From Robiginitalea biformata HTCC2501 (lineage in GTDB: Bacteria > Bacteroidota > Bacteroidia > Flavobacteriales > Flavobacteriaceae), in contig NC_013222.1 of the NCBI RefSeq assembly GCF_000024125.1, forward strand, positions 3,241,501 through 3,305,500: a stretch of DNA of 64,000 nucleotides, in the 5' to 3' direction. The number at the start of each line of letters is the position of its first letter. Position 1 is the first letter of the stretch. This document shows positions 50,393-58,379 of this stretch, piece after piece. The notes below the pieces were generated by a model that saw nothing but the letters and a program-made list of their open reading frames with translations, searched no databases and was not told the DNA's origin. The translations under genes and the position numbers were made by a program.

Positions 50393-51403
50393 TCAGCCGA
50401 TGTGAAACATCTCGTTGAGCTTGCGGATCTGTTCCGGACGGCCCAATACGATGACCTTGCTCTTGGGTTGCAAGGGGAGGTCCGCTTCCGGGTTGATGAT
50501 ATAGTTGCCATCGGGTTCGATATACCCGATAATCGTACATCCCGTTTTCCGCCTGAGGTCCAAATCGCGAAGCGTATTGCATTCCACCTGGTTGCGAAAA
50601 TCCTCAATCCCGACTTCTTCCAGGTTTGTCGTGTGCTCGCCTTCCATGGAAAGCTGGTCCATGAAGGTAATCAGGTCCGGCAGCACCACCAGGGATGCCA
50701 TGTGATCTCCGCCGATCTTGTCCGGCATGATCACCTTGTCAGCGCCTGCCAGTTGCAGTTTTTTGACCGAGGAAATCTGCGAGGCGCGGCTGATGATGGT
50801 GAGGTCCGGGTTCAACTGGCGGGCCGAAAGGACCACAAACAGGTTGGCCGCGTCGTCCGGGAGGGTGGTAATCAGGTACCGGGCGCGTTCCACCCCGGCC
50901 TCCTGCAGCACCTCGTCCTCGTTGGCATCCCCTTCCTGGAACAGGATGTCGTCCGTTTCGTACTTCTCGATAATGGTTGGATCCCGCTCCACTACGACAA
51001 AGGGCTGTTTGTAATTCTGCAGCCGCTGCGCGGCCTGGGAGCCGTTCCGTCCGTACCCGCAGATGATCACATGGCGCTCAAGTGCATCGATTCGCTGTTT
51101 CACTTTTTTCTTCTTTAGGATTTGAAGGGAATTTCTCCCGAGGATATACTCGGTAATCACTGAGATCGCAAAGGCAAAGATAAAGACGCTCGATACGATC
51201 AGGATAACCGTAAAGAGTCGTGCCTCCGTATCCAGCGGGCGCACCTCCTGAAAGCCCACCGTGGTCACGGTGATGATGGTCATGTACAGGGACTCGCTCC
51301 AATTGAACCCGGCGACGTAACGATACCCGAACAGCCCGAATAGCAGCACGAGGAGCATCAGCGTCAGCGCCAGGTAAATCTTGGACCGGAAGAGCTTCAG
51401 CAT
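50393..51403 (-). CDS. two-TM potassium channel with RCK (TrkA-N/TrkA-C) domain
   Basis: The 336-residue channel has TM1 (about 9-28), a pore loop with filter TTVGFQE (residues 47-53), TM2 (about 63-87), a Rossmann RCK domain with GYGRNG (116-121), and a C-terminal TrkA-C domain (about 255-335). It probably conducts K+ under nucleotide or ion control. The filter has FQE where most channels have YGD. It starts 2 bases after the PspC-like gene, so the two are co-transcribed. Confidence 0.9.
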   Translation of the reverse strand: MLKLFRSKIYLALTLMLLVLLFGLFGYRYVAGFNWSESLYMTIITVTTVGFQEVRPLDTEARLFTVILIVSSVFIFAFAISVITEYILGRNSLQILKKKKVKQRIDALERHVIICGYGRNGSQAAQRLQNYKQPFVVVERDPTIIEKYETDDILFQEGDANEDEVLQEAGVERARYLITTLPDDAANLFVVLSARQLNPDLTIISRASQISSVKKLQLAGADKVIMPDKIGGDHMASLVVLPDLITFMDQLSMEGEHTTNLEEVGIEDFRNQVECNTLRDLDLRRKTGCTIIGYIEPDGNYIINPEADLPLQPKSKVIVLGRPEQIRKLNEMFHIG

Positions 51404-51405
51404 AG

Positions 51406-51633
51406 TCAGAGGTCAAATACGGAGGTTCGTTTGGTGTACACCAGATCCTTGATCCTCAGCCAGAATGCGAGGAAGAGATAGAGGGCAAATCCAAAGCCCA
51501 GCGTAACAAACGTCAGGTAAATAAACGAGGTCCGGACCACCCGGGTACGGATGCCCAGGCGCTCGGCTATGCGGCGGCAGACTTCAAATCCCCGCTTTTG
51601 GAAATAATACAGTGCCGTGTAAAAAAGGTTCAC
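51406..51633 (-). CDS. PspC domain protein
   Basis: The 75-residue protein has a short helical N-terminus (ERLGIRTRVVRTSFIYLTF) and a single membrane segment (about 43-62), the pattern of PspC domains linked to envelope stress. It is immediately upstream of the K+ channel gene. The full Psp regulon is not visible here. Confidence 0.75.
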   Translation of the reverse strand: MNLFYTALYYFQKRGFEVCRRIAERLGIRTRVVRTSFIYLTFVTLGFGFALYLFLAFWLRIKDLVYTKRTSVFDL

Positions 51634-51660
51634 ATGCTAAAAATAGCACATTCCGAACAA

Positions 51661-51972
51661 TTATTCGGTTACCTCCCCGTCCCACTCGAGCATCCCCCCT
51701 ACCAGGTTGTAGGTACGCTCAAAGCCCTTGCTTTGCATCAGGGAGCAGGCCTGGCCGCTGCGGTTCCCGGAACGGCAGTACACGTAATAACTTTTGGATT
51801 TATCCAGTTTTTCCACTTCGTCCAGGAACCCCTGTCCGCGGTATATATCGATCTGGATGGCCCCGGGGATGTACCCCTCCTCCATCTCTTCGTCGGTCCG
51901 GACATCCAGGATGACGGCATCCGGGTCGGATTCCAATTGTTCCCTCCAGTCTTCTTGGGTAAGGTCTGCCAT
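51661..51972 (-). CDS. rhodanese-like domain protein
   Basis: The 103-residue single-domain rhodanese has the active-site loop CRSGNRSG with its catalytic cysteine, plus VILDVRTDEEMEEGYIPGAI. It may carry a persulfide sulfur; the physiological acceptor is unknown. The ATG at 51972 (MADLTQEDW) is preferred because earlier codons read a low-complexity basic stretch. Confidence 0.88.
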   Translation of the reverse strand: MADLTQEDWREQLESDPDAVILDVRTDEEMEEGYIPGAIQIDIYRGQGFLDEVEKLDKSKSYYVYCRSGNRSGQACSLMQSKGFERTYNLVGGMLEWDGEVTE

Positions 51973-52113
51973 ACGGTGTTTTCTGTTTTTGGAGTCGCGC
52001 ATTCCAGAAAACCGGGGCGCGCGAATTCCCGGCAAAAATACGGATTTTGGACCAAATGCCCGCCGGGTCGCCCGAAACTGCCTCCGGGCTCCGTGCGGCT
52101 ACCTCAACTATTC

Positions 52114-52719
52114 TCAGGCCTTGATGCTGCACCCGATTGCCCGGGTGGTTTCAGTTGGCACGGGTTGTCCGTTGAGCAGGGCGTCCACGGCAGCTTCCAC
52201 GTAGGGCGTTTCCACGGCCGAGGCATCCCGGTAATTGTCGTCGACGGCTCCGATATAGCGTACAATATGGTCGGAACCGCTGCGCTCCAGCAAAAAGACG
52301 TGGGGGGTGCGGGTGGCCCCGTAAAGCGGGTAGATTTCCTGTTCCTCGTCGAGCAGGTAGGGAAAGGAGAAGCCTTTTTCCTTTGCCCGCAGGGCCATCT
52401 TTTCAAAGCTGTCCCCGGGTTGTATCTCCGGGTTATTCGGGTTGATGGCAATCACGGGGAAACCCCGGTTCGCATACTTCGCATTCAACGCCTCGATCCG
52501 ATCCTCGTAGGCCTGGGCATACGGGCAGGTGTTGCAAGTGAACACAACGATAAAGCCCTTAGCCTCCGGGTAATCGCTGAGGCTGACGCGATCGCCGCCA
52601 ACGGCGGGCAGTTCAAAATCCGTGGCCTTGTCCCCTACGGAATATCCCTGTGATAATACTTCCTGGAGCGGAAAGAGGAGCAAGCCAAATAAAACGAGAA
52701 GGTGTTGCAGTGTTTTCAT
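52114..52719 (-). CDS. exported AhpC/TSA-fold thioredoxin family protein
   Basis: The 201-residue protein has a signal peptide (1-23) and a thioredoxin fold with CNTC (Cys62/Cys65) in VVFTCNTCPYAQ, plus the cis-proline region ATRTPHVF. This resembles peroxiredoxin-like redoxins of Bacteroidota. It probably acts in the periplasm. It lies 10 bases after the TlpA-like gene, suggesting a shared redox task. Confidence 0.85.
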   Translation of the reverse strand: MKTLQHLLVLFGLLLFPLQEVLSQGYSVGDKATDFELPAVGGDRVSLSDYPEAKGFIVVFTCNTCPYAQAYEDRIEALNAKYANRGFPVIAINPNNPEIQPGDSFEKMALRAKEKGFSFPYLLDEEQEIYPLYGATRTPHVFLLERSGSDHIVRYIGAVDDNYRDASAVETPYVEAAVDALLNGQPVPTETTRAIGCSIKA

Positions 52720-52729
52720 GCTATTTGAT

Positions 52730-53275
52730 TTAATCGTTTAAAAAAGATTGAACGACCGACTCGAGTTGTGGGCCGTCAAATGTTTGTTCGTAGAATTCGC
52801 GGCGGTTTGCGGAATAGATCAGGGTGGCCGGGATGGCGCCGGACCATTCCTGAGAAACCCGGGGGATCCAGTCGTTTTGCCGGGGGTCGTCCAGGACCAC
52901 CACCGGGCTTTCGATTCCCCGTTTTTCAATAAAGGCCGGCAGACGCTTTTCCCACATGGAAGGCATATCCAGGCTCACCAGGGTAACCTCCACGCCCCGG
53001 TCGGCATATTCCCGGCGGATTTTTTCAAAAAAGGGAAGTTCCGCAATACAGGGGGCACACCAGGTGGCCCAGAAATTGATGATCCGGACCTGGGTGCCTT
53101 CCTGATGGAATAACGGCTCCAACTCCTCAAAGGCCAGCACGGGAATCGGTCCGGATACCGTTTCTACAGTTGTCTTGGGGGATCCTGTCAACCAGCTGAA
53201 ATCTCCCTGTTGGGCATACAGCTTACCTGTAAGTAACATGGGTATCAGCAGAGGCAATAAACGCAGATGTACCAT
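52730..53275 (-). CDS. TlpA-like periplasmic thioredoxin
   Basis: The 181-residue protein starts with the signal peptide MVHLRLLPLLIPMLLTG and has the WATWCAPC active site followed by the TlpA-type helix. A start 10 codons earlier is possible. It probably reduces periplasmic disulfides or helps cytochrome maturation. It is divergent from marR with 132 bases between. Confidence 0.87.
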   Translation of the reverse strand: MVHLRLLPLLIPMLLTGKLYAQQGDFSWLTGSPKTTVETVSGPIPVLAFEELEPLFHQEGTQVRIINFWATWCAPCIAELPFFEKIRREYADRGVEVTLVSLDMPSMWEKRLPAFIEKRGIESPVVVLDDPRQNDWIPRVSQEWSGAIPATLIYSANRREFYEQTFDGPQLESVVQSFLND

Positions 53276-53377
53276 ACCGAATTTGATTCCCTTAAAATTA
53301 ACCACAGGGTCTCCCCCCTATGGAACGTTTAACAAAATTTTAGCTTGCCGCAGGTTGGAGTCCTTTGATTTATGTTA

Positions 53378-53385
53378 TATATTTG
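53378..53385 (+). promoter_or_regulatory. candidate -7 element of the marR operon
   Basis: TATATTTG matches TAnnTTTG and ends 22 bases before the marR ATG. It overlaps the palindrome at 53381-53396. Confidence 0.55.
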
Positions 53386-53396
53386 TATATACAAAT
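53381..53396. promoter_or_regulatory. 16-bp perfect palindrome, probable MarR operator
   Basis: ATTTGTATATACAAAT is an exact palindrome covering half of the -7 element and the predicted transcription start. Size and symmetry suit a MarR dimer, suggesting autorepression of marR, the nitroreductase and yceI. Confidence 0.6.
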
Positions 53397-53407
53397 GTTG
53401 TAGTGAC

Positions 53408-53854
53408 ATGAATGTAGAAGCAATTATCAAAACGGCTACCCTTCCGCCCCGGCGGCGCACCATGATCCACCTGATGCTCGTGAACAACCGGATTGGCGAG
53501 GCCATGGCACAGACATTGAAACCATTCGGCCTGTCCATGCAGCAATTCAACGTGCTGCGAATCCTGCGGGGTCAAAAGGGGCAGCCGGCCAATATGCGCA
53601 CACTCAATGAGCGGATGGTTTCCAAGATGAGCAATACCACCCGTTTGGTCGATAAATTAATCGCCAAAGGCCTGGTAAGGCGCAATGTCTGCCCGGAAAA
53701 CCGACGCAAGGTGGAAATATTCCTGACCGATACGGGGAAGGAACAGCTGGAGGACATGTCCGCAGCTGTAGACGCCCAGGAGCACGCGCTGATGGAGAAC
53801 TTCTCGGATGATGATCTGCGCCGTTTAAATGAATTGTTGGACTTAATAAAATAA
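53408..53854 (+). CDS. MarR family transcriptional regulator
   Basis: The 148-residue protein shows the MarR winged helix: LSMQQFNVLRILRG, RMVSKMSNTTRLVDKLIAKGLV (recognition helix), then NRRKVEIFLTDTGKE (wing), with dimer helices at both ends. It starts MNVEAIIK at 53408; earlier codons lie over the operator. It is 4 bases before the nitroreductase gene and probably represses that operon in response to a small molecule. Confidence 0.9.
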   Translation: MNVEAIIKTATLPPRRRTMIHLMLVNNRIGEAMAQTLKPFGLSMQQFNVLRILRGQKGQPANMRTLNERMVSKMSNTTRLVDKLIAKGLVRRNVCPENRRKVEIFLTDTGKEQLEDMSAAVDAQEHALMENFSDDDLRRLNELLDLIK

Positions 53855-53858
53855 AACC

Positions 53859-54515
53859 ATGCAAACCAGCACACAGACAGAAATAGAAACTTATCTCGAT
53901 TCGCTGAACTGGCGTTATGCCACCAAGGAATTCGACCGGGATGCAAAACTCCCGGAACCCGTCCTGGAAGGATTGCTGGAGGCGGTTCGCCTCAGCGCTT
54001 CCTCCTATGGGTTGCAACCCTATGAAATTCAGGTAGTCTCCGATCCGGAAGTCCGTCAAAAATTGCGCGCCGCCGGCTGGGACCAGTCACAGATTACGGA
54101 TGCTTCCCATCTTCTGGTCTTTACATACAAAACGGATTTCGGCCCGGAACTGGTAGAAAGCTATATCGACCGGGTATCAGAAACCCGGGGTGTCGAAAAG
54201 GCCAAACTAAATGGCTACTCAGACTTTATGAAGTCGAAACTCATGGACCTGCCCCGGGAACAAAAATCCAACTGGACGGCCCGTCAGGCGTACATCGCCG
54301 TGGGCAACCTGCTTTCAGCTGCAGCTGTGGCCCAGGTAGACGCCTGCCCCATGGAAGGCTTTGACCCGGTAAAGGTGGACGAAATCCTGGACCTTGGATC
54401 GCGCAACCTGAGCGCCGCAGCCCTGGTGGCCCTGGGCTACCGGTCCGAATCGGACGCTACCCAGCATCAGAACAAGGTTAGGCGTACCCGACAAGAACTT
54501 TTTACACACATTTAA
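53859..54515 (+). CDS. NAD(P)H-dependent nitroreductase family protein
   Basis: The 218-residue flavoprotein has the nitroreductase fold: RYATKEFDRDAKLPEPVL at the N-terminus, then RLSASSYGLQPYEIQVV for FMN binding, and late RNLSAAALVALGYRSE. It is close to NfsB/dihydropteridine reductase-like enzymes. It is co-transcribed with marR and yceI, suggesting a response to quinones or other electrophiles; the substrate is not known. Confidence 0.9.
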   Translation: MQTSTQTEIETYLDSLNWRYATKEFDRDAKLPEPVLEGLLEAVRLSASSYGLQPYEIQVVSDPEVRQKLRAAGWDQSQITDASHLLVFTYKTDFGPELVESYIDRVSETRGVEKAKLNGYSDFMKSKLMDLPREQKSNWTARQAYIAVGNLLSAAAVAQVDACPMEGFDPVKVDEILDLGSRNLSAAALVALGYRSESDATQHQNKVRRTRQELFTHI

Positions 54516-54562
54516 TCAATTTATTAACAACTATTTATTATCTCAAAAACAGAAACAACACC

Positions 54563-55153
54563 ATGAAAAAGAACCTTTTTGCCCTGACCCTGGCTGTGGT
54601 TACCACTACAGCTACATTAGCCACAGAACCCGCAGCCGACGAGACCAAAACCGTCGATGCAAAGGCGAGCACCGTTACCTGGAAAGCCTACAAGGTAACC
54701 GGTTCCCACACCGGGACCGTTGCCCTGAAGTCCGGTTCCCTCATTTTTGACGGGGACAAGCTTACCGGAGGCGAATTCCAGGTAGACATGACCACGCTGA
54801 CTGCAACGGACCTCGAGGGGGAATACCGGGATAAGCTCGTCGGGCACCTGAAGTCCGATGATTTCTTCTCAACGGAGAAATACAACACCTCAAAACTGGT
54901 TTTCACCCAGGTAAAATCTACCGGGAAAAACTCCTATGAGGTAACCGGGAACCTCACCATCAAGGGCATCACCAACCCCGTGACCTTTGACCTGTCCGTC
55001 TACGGAAGCAAGGCTACTGCCAATGTAAAGGTAGACCGGGCGGCGTATGATATCCGCTACGGATCCGGCAGTTTCTTCGACAACCTGGGCGACAAGACCA
55101 TTTACGACGAGTTCGACCTGGTCGTCGACCTGGAATTCGCAACAGCGAGCTAA
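54563..55153 (+). CDS. YceI family periplasmic lipid-binding protein
   Basis: The 196-residue protein has a signal peptide (about 1-20), then a lipocalin-like YceI barrel with VTWKAYKVTGSHTGTVALKS, GEFQVDMTTL, LKSDDFFST and FDLVVDLEFA. YceI proteins bind isoprenoid quinone-like lipids. It follows the nitroreductase by 47 bases, and a strong terminator closes the operon. The link to quinone stress is inference from the three genes together. Confidence 0.9.
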   Translation: MKKNLFALTLAVVTTTATLATEPAADETKTVDAKASTVTWKAYKVTGSHTGTVALKSGSLIFDGDKLTGGEFQVDMTTLTATDLEGEYRDKLVGHLKSDDFFSTEKYNTSKLVFTQVKSTGKNSYEVTGNLTIKGITNPVTFDLSVYGSKATANVKVDRAAYDIRYGSGSFFDNLGDKTIYDEFDLVVDLEFATAS

Positions 55154-55194
55154 TATGCAGGACGAGCACATGCAGTTTAAAATAACTGACTGAT

Positions 55195-55225
55195 AAACGC
55201 CGGGGTCCGCTCCGGCGTTTTTTTT
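55195..55225 (+). terminator. intrinsic terminator of marR-nitroreductase-yceI
   Basis: AAACGCCGG pairs with CCGGCGTTT around an 8-base loop, followed by eight T. It lies 41 bases after the yceI stop. Confidence 0.92.
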
Positions 55226-55234
55226 GAAACGGGG

Positions 55235-55265
55235 TTTGACAATACCGAATTCCTTTCTATATTTG
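55235..55265 (+). promoter_or_regulatory. promoter of the trp operon
   Basis: TTTG (55235-55238), a 19-base spacer, and TATATTTG (55258-55265) match the Bacteroidota -33 and -7 elements exactly. The predicted start point is about 3 bases before the leader peptide ATG. Confidence 0.75.
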
Positions 55266-55271
55266 ACTCCG

Positions 55272-55328
55272 ATGAAAACATTGATTACAACAAACTGGTG
55301 GTGGGTATCTGATCGCGGAACGTCGTGA
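55272..55328 (+). CDS. trpL: trp operon leader peptide
   Basis: An 18-codon ORF, MKTLITTNWWWVSDRGTS, has three consecutive Trp codons at 55296-55304. It lies between the trp promoter and a terminator hairpin ahead of trpE, the arrangement of ribosome-mediated attenuation. When Trp-tRNA is scarce the ribosome should stall on the Trp codons and favour an antiterminator. The ORF begins only about 3 bases after the predicted RNA start, so it would be read almost without a leader; there is no Shine-Dalgarno sequence. Confidence 0.8.
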   Translation: MKTLITTNWWWVSDRGTS

Positions 55329-55360
55329 CCTGAGCCCCCCTGTGTTTGTCCACCATACCT

Positions 55361-55390
55361 AAGGCTTGTCTGTCACGACAGGCCTTTTTT
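55361..55390 (+). terminator. trp attenuator terminator
   Basis: AAGGCTTGTC (55361-55370) pairs with GACAGGCCTT (55377-55386), one G-U, around TGTCAC, with T through 55390. It is 22 bases before trpE. AGCC (55333-55336) and GAC (55327-55329) could pair with GGCT/GTC of the 5' arm as an antiterminator. Confidence 0.8.
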
Positions 55391-55412
55391 AATTTTTGTC
55401 AACAAGCTCAAT

Positions 55413-56810
55413 ATGGCATACGAACTCCATACACACCACAAGAAAATCCTCGCGGACACCCTGACGCCGGTGAGCGTCTACCTGAAGGTACGCGACCGGT
55501 TCCCGGGCAGCCTCCTGCTGGAGAGCAGCGACTACCACGCCAACGACAATTCGTTTTCCTATATCTGCTGCAACCCGATTGCCTCCATCCGGGTACAGCA
55601 CGAGACGATCTTCCTGGAATACCCGGACGGGAAACGCGAACAGCGCCCCGTGGGCCCGGATACGGATATCCCGATGGAAATACATGCATTTGCGGCCCGC
55701 TTCCGGGCGGAGTCTTCAAATTTCAAGTTCATCAACAACGGGTTGTTCGGCTACATGGCCTATGACGCCGTCCGCTATTTTGAGGATATTTCCATTGGCA
55801 GGAAACCGGATTCCCCGGATATCCCCGATATCTACTACGCGGTTTACCGCAACATCATCGCCTTTGACCACTTCAAAAACGAAGCCTACCTGTTTGCCCA
55901 TTCCCACGACGGGAAAAACAATATACCCGAATTGGAACAGCTACTGGCCGTACAGACCTTTGCTTCGTACTCCTTCCGCAAGGAAGGCGAACGGCAAACA
56001 AACCTGGAGGATGCCGAATACCTGGAGCAGGTGGAACTCGCCCGCAAGCACTGCGGCCGGGGAGACGTATTCCAGCTGGTCCTCTCCCGGCGTTTCGCCC
56101 AGGGTTTCAAGGGGGATGAATTCAACGTGTACCGGGCCCTGAGGTCCATCAATCCCTCCCCCTACCTGTTCTACTTTGACTACGGGAGTTTCAAGATATT
56201 CGGCAGTTCCCCGGAAGCCCAACTGGTCGTAGGGGATGGCAAGGCGGAAATCCACCCGATCGCCGGGACGTTCAAACGCACCGGGAACGACGAGGAAGAT
56301 GCCCAATTGGCCCGGGAGCTCGCGGCCGACGACAAGGAGAACAGCGAACACGTCATGCTCGTGGACCTCGCCAGGAACGACCTGAGCCGCAACGGGAATA
56401 CCGTGCAGGTGGAAACCTACCGGGAAGTCCAGTATTTCTCCCATGTCATCCACCTGGTTTCCAAGGTTACCGGGCGCAAGAAACCGGAAATCCCGACGAT
56501 GAAGGTGGTTGCCGACACCTTCCCGGCGGGGACGCTCAGCGGCGCGCCCAAGCACCGGGCGATGCAGTTGATTGAACAGTACGAAAAAACAAGCCGGACC
56601 TACTACGGGGGGGCCATCGGATTCATGGCCTTTGACGGCGATTTTAACCACGCCATCATGATCCGGACCTTCCTGAGCCGGAACCACACGCTGTATTTCC
56701 AGGCCGGGGCCGGGCTGGTCGCGGCCTCGGACCCGGAGGCGGAACTCCAGGAGACCTACAACAAACTCGGGGCCCTGAACCAGGCACTCGAAATCGCCGA
56801 AAACCTCTGA
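55413..56810 (+). CDS. trpE: anthranilate synthase component I
   Basis: It converts chorismate to anthranilate using ammonia from TrpG. The 465-residue chain has the Trp-feedback motif LLESSDYHANDNSFS (about residues 35-49), and the chorismate-site motifs GTFKRTG, LVDLARNDLSR, FPAGTLSGAPKHRAM and AGAGLVAASDPEAE. The feedback site suggests end-product inhibition in addition to attenuation. trpG follows after 1 base. Confidence 0.96.
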   Translation: MAYELHTHHKKILADTLTPVSVYLKVRDRFPGSLLLESSDYHANDNSFSYICCNPIASIRVQHETIFLEYPDGKREQRPVGPDTDIPMEIHAFAARFRAESSNFKFINNGLFGYMAYDAVRYFEDISIGRKPDSPDIPDIYYAVYRNIIAFDHFKNEAYLFAHSHDGKNNIPELEQLLAVQTFASYSFRKEGERQTNLEDAEYLEQVELARKHCGRGDVFQLVLSRRFAQGFKGDEFNVYRALRSINPSPYLFYFDYGSFKIFGSSPEAQLVVGDGKAEIHPIAGTFKRTGNDEEDAQLARELAADDKENSEHVMLVDLARNDLSRNGNTVQVETYREVQYFSHVIHLVSKVTGRKKPEIPTMKVVADTFPAGTLSGAPKHRAMQLIEQYEKTSRTYYGGAIGFMAFDGDFNHAIMIRTFLSRNHTLYFQAGAGLVAASDPEAELQETYNKLGALNQALEIAENL

Positions 56811-56811
56811 T

Positions 56812-57381
56812 ATGAAAAAGGTACTGGTAATCGATAATTACGACAGCTTCACTTACAACCTGGTCCACTATCTGGAAGACCTCGATTGCGAGGTACACGT
56901 GTGGCGGAACGACAAGTTCGACCTGGAGGATGCCGGGGCTTTTCACCATATTGTCCTGTCTCCCGGGCCGGGGATACCGGATGAGGCCGGGTTGCTCAAG
57001 CCGCTCATCGAGAAATATGCCCCCACCCGGCGTATTTTCGGGGTCTGCCTCGGACAACAGGCTATTGCGGAGGTCTTCGGCGGCAAGCTCATTAACCTGG
57101 ACCGGGTTTACCACGGGGTGGCCTCCCCTATCGATATTACGGTCCCGGACAGCTTGTATCGGGGCATGCCCGCCAGCATCGAGGTTGGCCGCTACCACTC
57201 CTGGGTGGTGGACCCGGACCTGCCCGATTCCCTGGAGGCAACCGCCTTTGACGGGAATGGACAACTCATGTCGCTCCGGCACAAAACCTATGACGTGCGC
57301 GCCGTGCAATACCACCCGGAATCCGTGTTGACGCCCAGGGGCAAAGATATCCTCTCCAACTGGTTAAATTCTGAAGCATGA
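56812..57381 (+). CDS. trpG: anthranilate synthase component II (glutamine amidotransferase)
   Basis: The 189-residue class I amidotransferase supplies ammonia to TrpE. The nucleophile Cys79 lies in GVCLGQQAIAE, and the His/Glu pair in VQYHPESVLTP. It is a separate subunit, not fused to trpD. Its end overlaps the trpD start by 4 bases (ATGA). Confidence 0.96.
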   Translation: MKKVLVIDNYDSFTYNLVHYLEDLDCEVHVWRNDKFDLEDAGAFHHIVLSPGPGIPDEAGLLKPLIEKYAPTRRIFGVCLGQQAIAEVFGGKLINLDRVYHGVASPIDITVPDSLYRGMPASIEVGRYHSWVVDPDLPDSLEATAFDGNGQLMSLRHKTYDVRAVQYHPESVLTPRGKDILSNWLNSEA

Positions 57382-58379
57382 AAGAGACACTGAACAAACT
57401 CATCGAACACCGGATGCTGGAGCGGGCCGAAGCCCGCCAGGTCCTTGTGGACATTGCCGGGGGGCAGTATAACACAAGCCAGATTGCAGCCTTCCTGACC
57501 GTGTTTATGATGCGGAGCATCCGCACGGAAGAACTCGAAGGTTTCCGGGACGCCCTCCTGGAACTCTGCCATAAGGTCGACCTGGGCGGACATGAGCCCA
57601 TCGACCTCTGCGGCACCGGGGGGGACGGCAAGAACACCTTCAACATCTCCACCCTGGCCTCCTTCGTAACGGCAGGTGCCGGGATTCCGGTGGCCAAACA
57701 CGGGAATTACGGGGTGTCCTCCCAATGCGGCAGCAGCAACGTCCTGGAATTTTTGGGCGTTCGCTTCAGCAACGAGCAGGACTTCTTAAGGCGTTGCCTG
57801 GACCGGGCGGGGATCTGTATTCTCCACGCCCCGCTTTTCCACCCGGCCATGAAAAACGTGGCACCCATCCGGAGGGAACTCGGGGTGAAGACCTTTTTCA
57901 ATATGCTGGGGCCCATGGTCAACCCGGCATTCCCGAAATACCAGATGGTTGGGGTGTTTAACCTGGAACTCGCCCGGATGTACGGCTACCTGTACCAGAA
58001 TACGGACAGGACGTTCAGCATCCTGCACGCCCTGGATGGGTATGACGAGATTTCCCTGACGGGCCCGGCCAAGGTAATCCGCAACGAAAGCGAGGAATTG
58101 CTCTACCCGGAAGACCTCGGGCTGCGGGCCCTGGAGGCGGAGTCCATTTACGGGGGGGAGAGCATCGAAGAGGCGGCAGGGATCTTCCTCCAGGTACTCC
58201 AGGGCCGTGGGAGCGAGGCACAACAATCCGTAGTCTGCGCCAACGCGGCAGTCGCGATTTCCACGGTGGAGGGCGGATCGATGACCGCCGCCTACGAGAA
58301 AGCCACAGAATCCCTCAAGAGCGGGAAAGCCCTTGAAGCCCTGAGGGAATTACAGGAACTAAGCCGGATTGCGCCATGA
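57378..58379 (+). CDS. trpD: anthranilate phosphoribosyltransferase
   Basis: The 333-residue enzyme joins anthranilate to PRPP. The PRPP loop DLCGTGGDGKNTFNIST and the anthranilate-binding KHGNYGVSSQCGSSNVLE are intact. It overlaps trpG and trpC by 4 bases each, suggesting coupled translation. Confidence 0.96.
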   Translation: MKETLNKLIEHRMLERAEARQVLVDIAGGQYNTSQIAAFLTVFMMRSIRTEELEGFRDALLELCHKVDLGGHEPIDLCGTGGDGKNTFNISTLASFVTAGAGIPVAKHGNYGVSSQCGSSNVLEFLGVRFSNEQDFLRRCLDRAGICILHAPLFHPAMKNVAPIRRELGVKTFFNMLGPMVNPAFPKYQMVGVFNLELARMYGYLYQNTDRTFSILHALDGYDEISLTGPAKVIRNESEELLYPEDLGLRALEAESIYGGESIEEAAGIFLQVLQGRGSEAQQSVVCANAAVAISTVEGGSMTAAYEKATESLKSGKALEALRELQELSRIAP

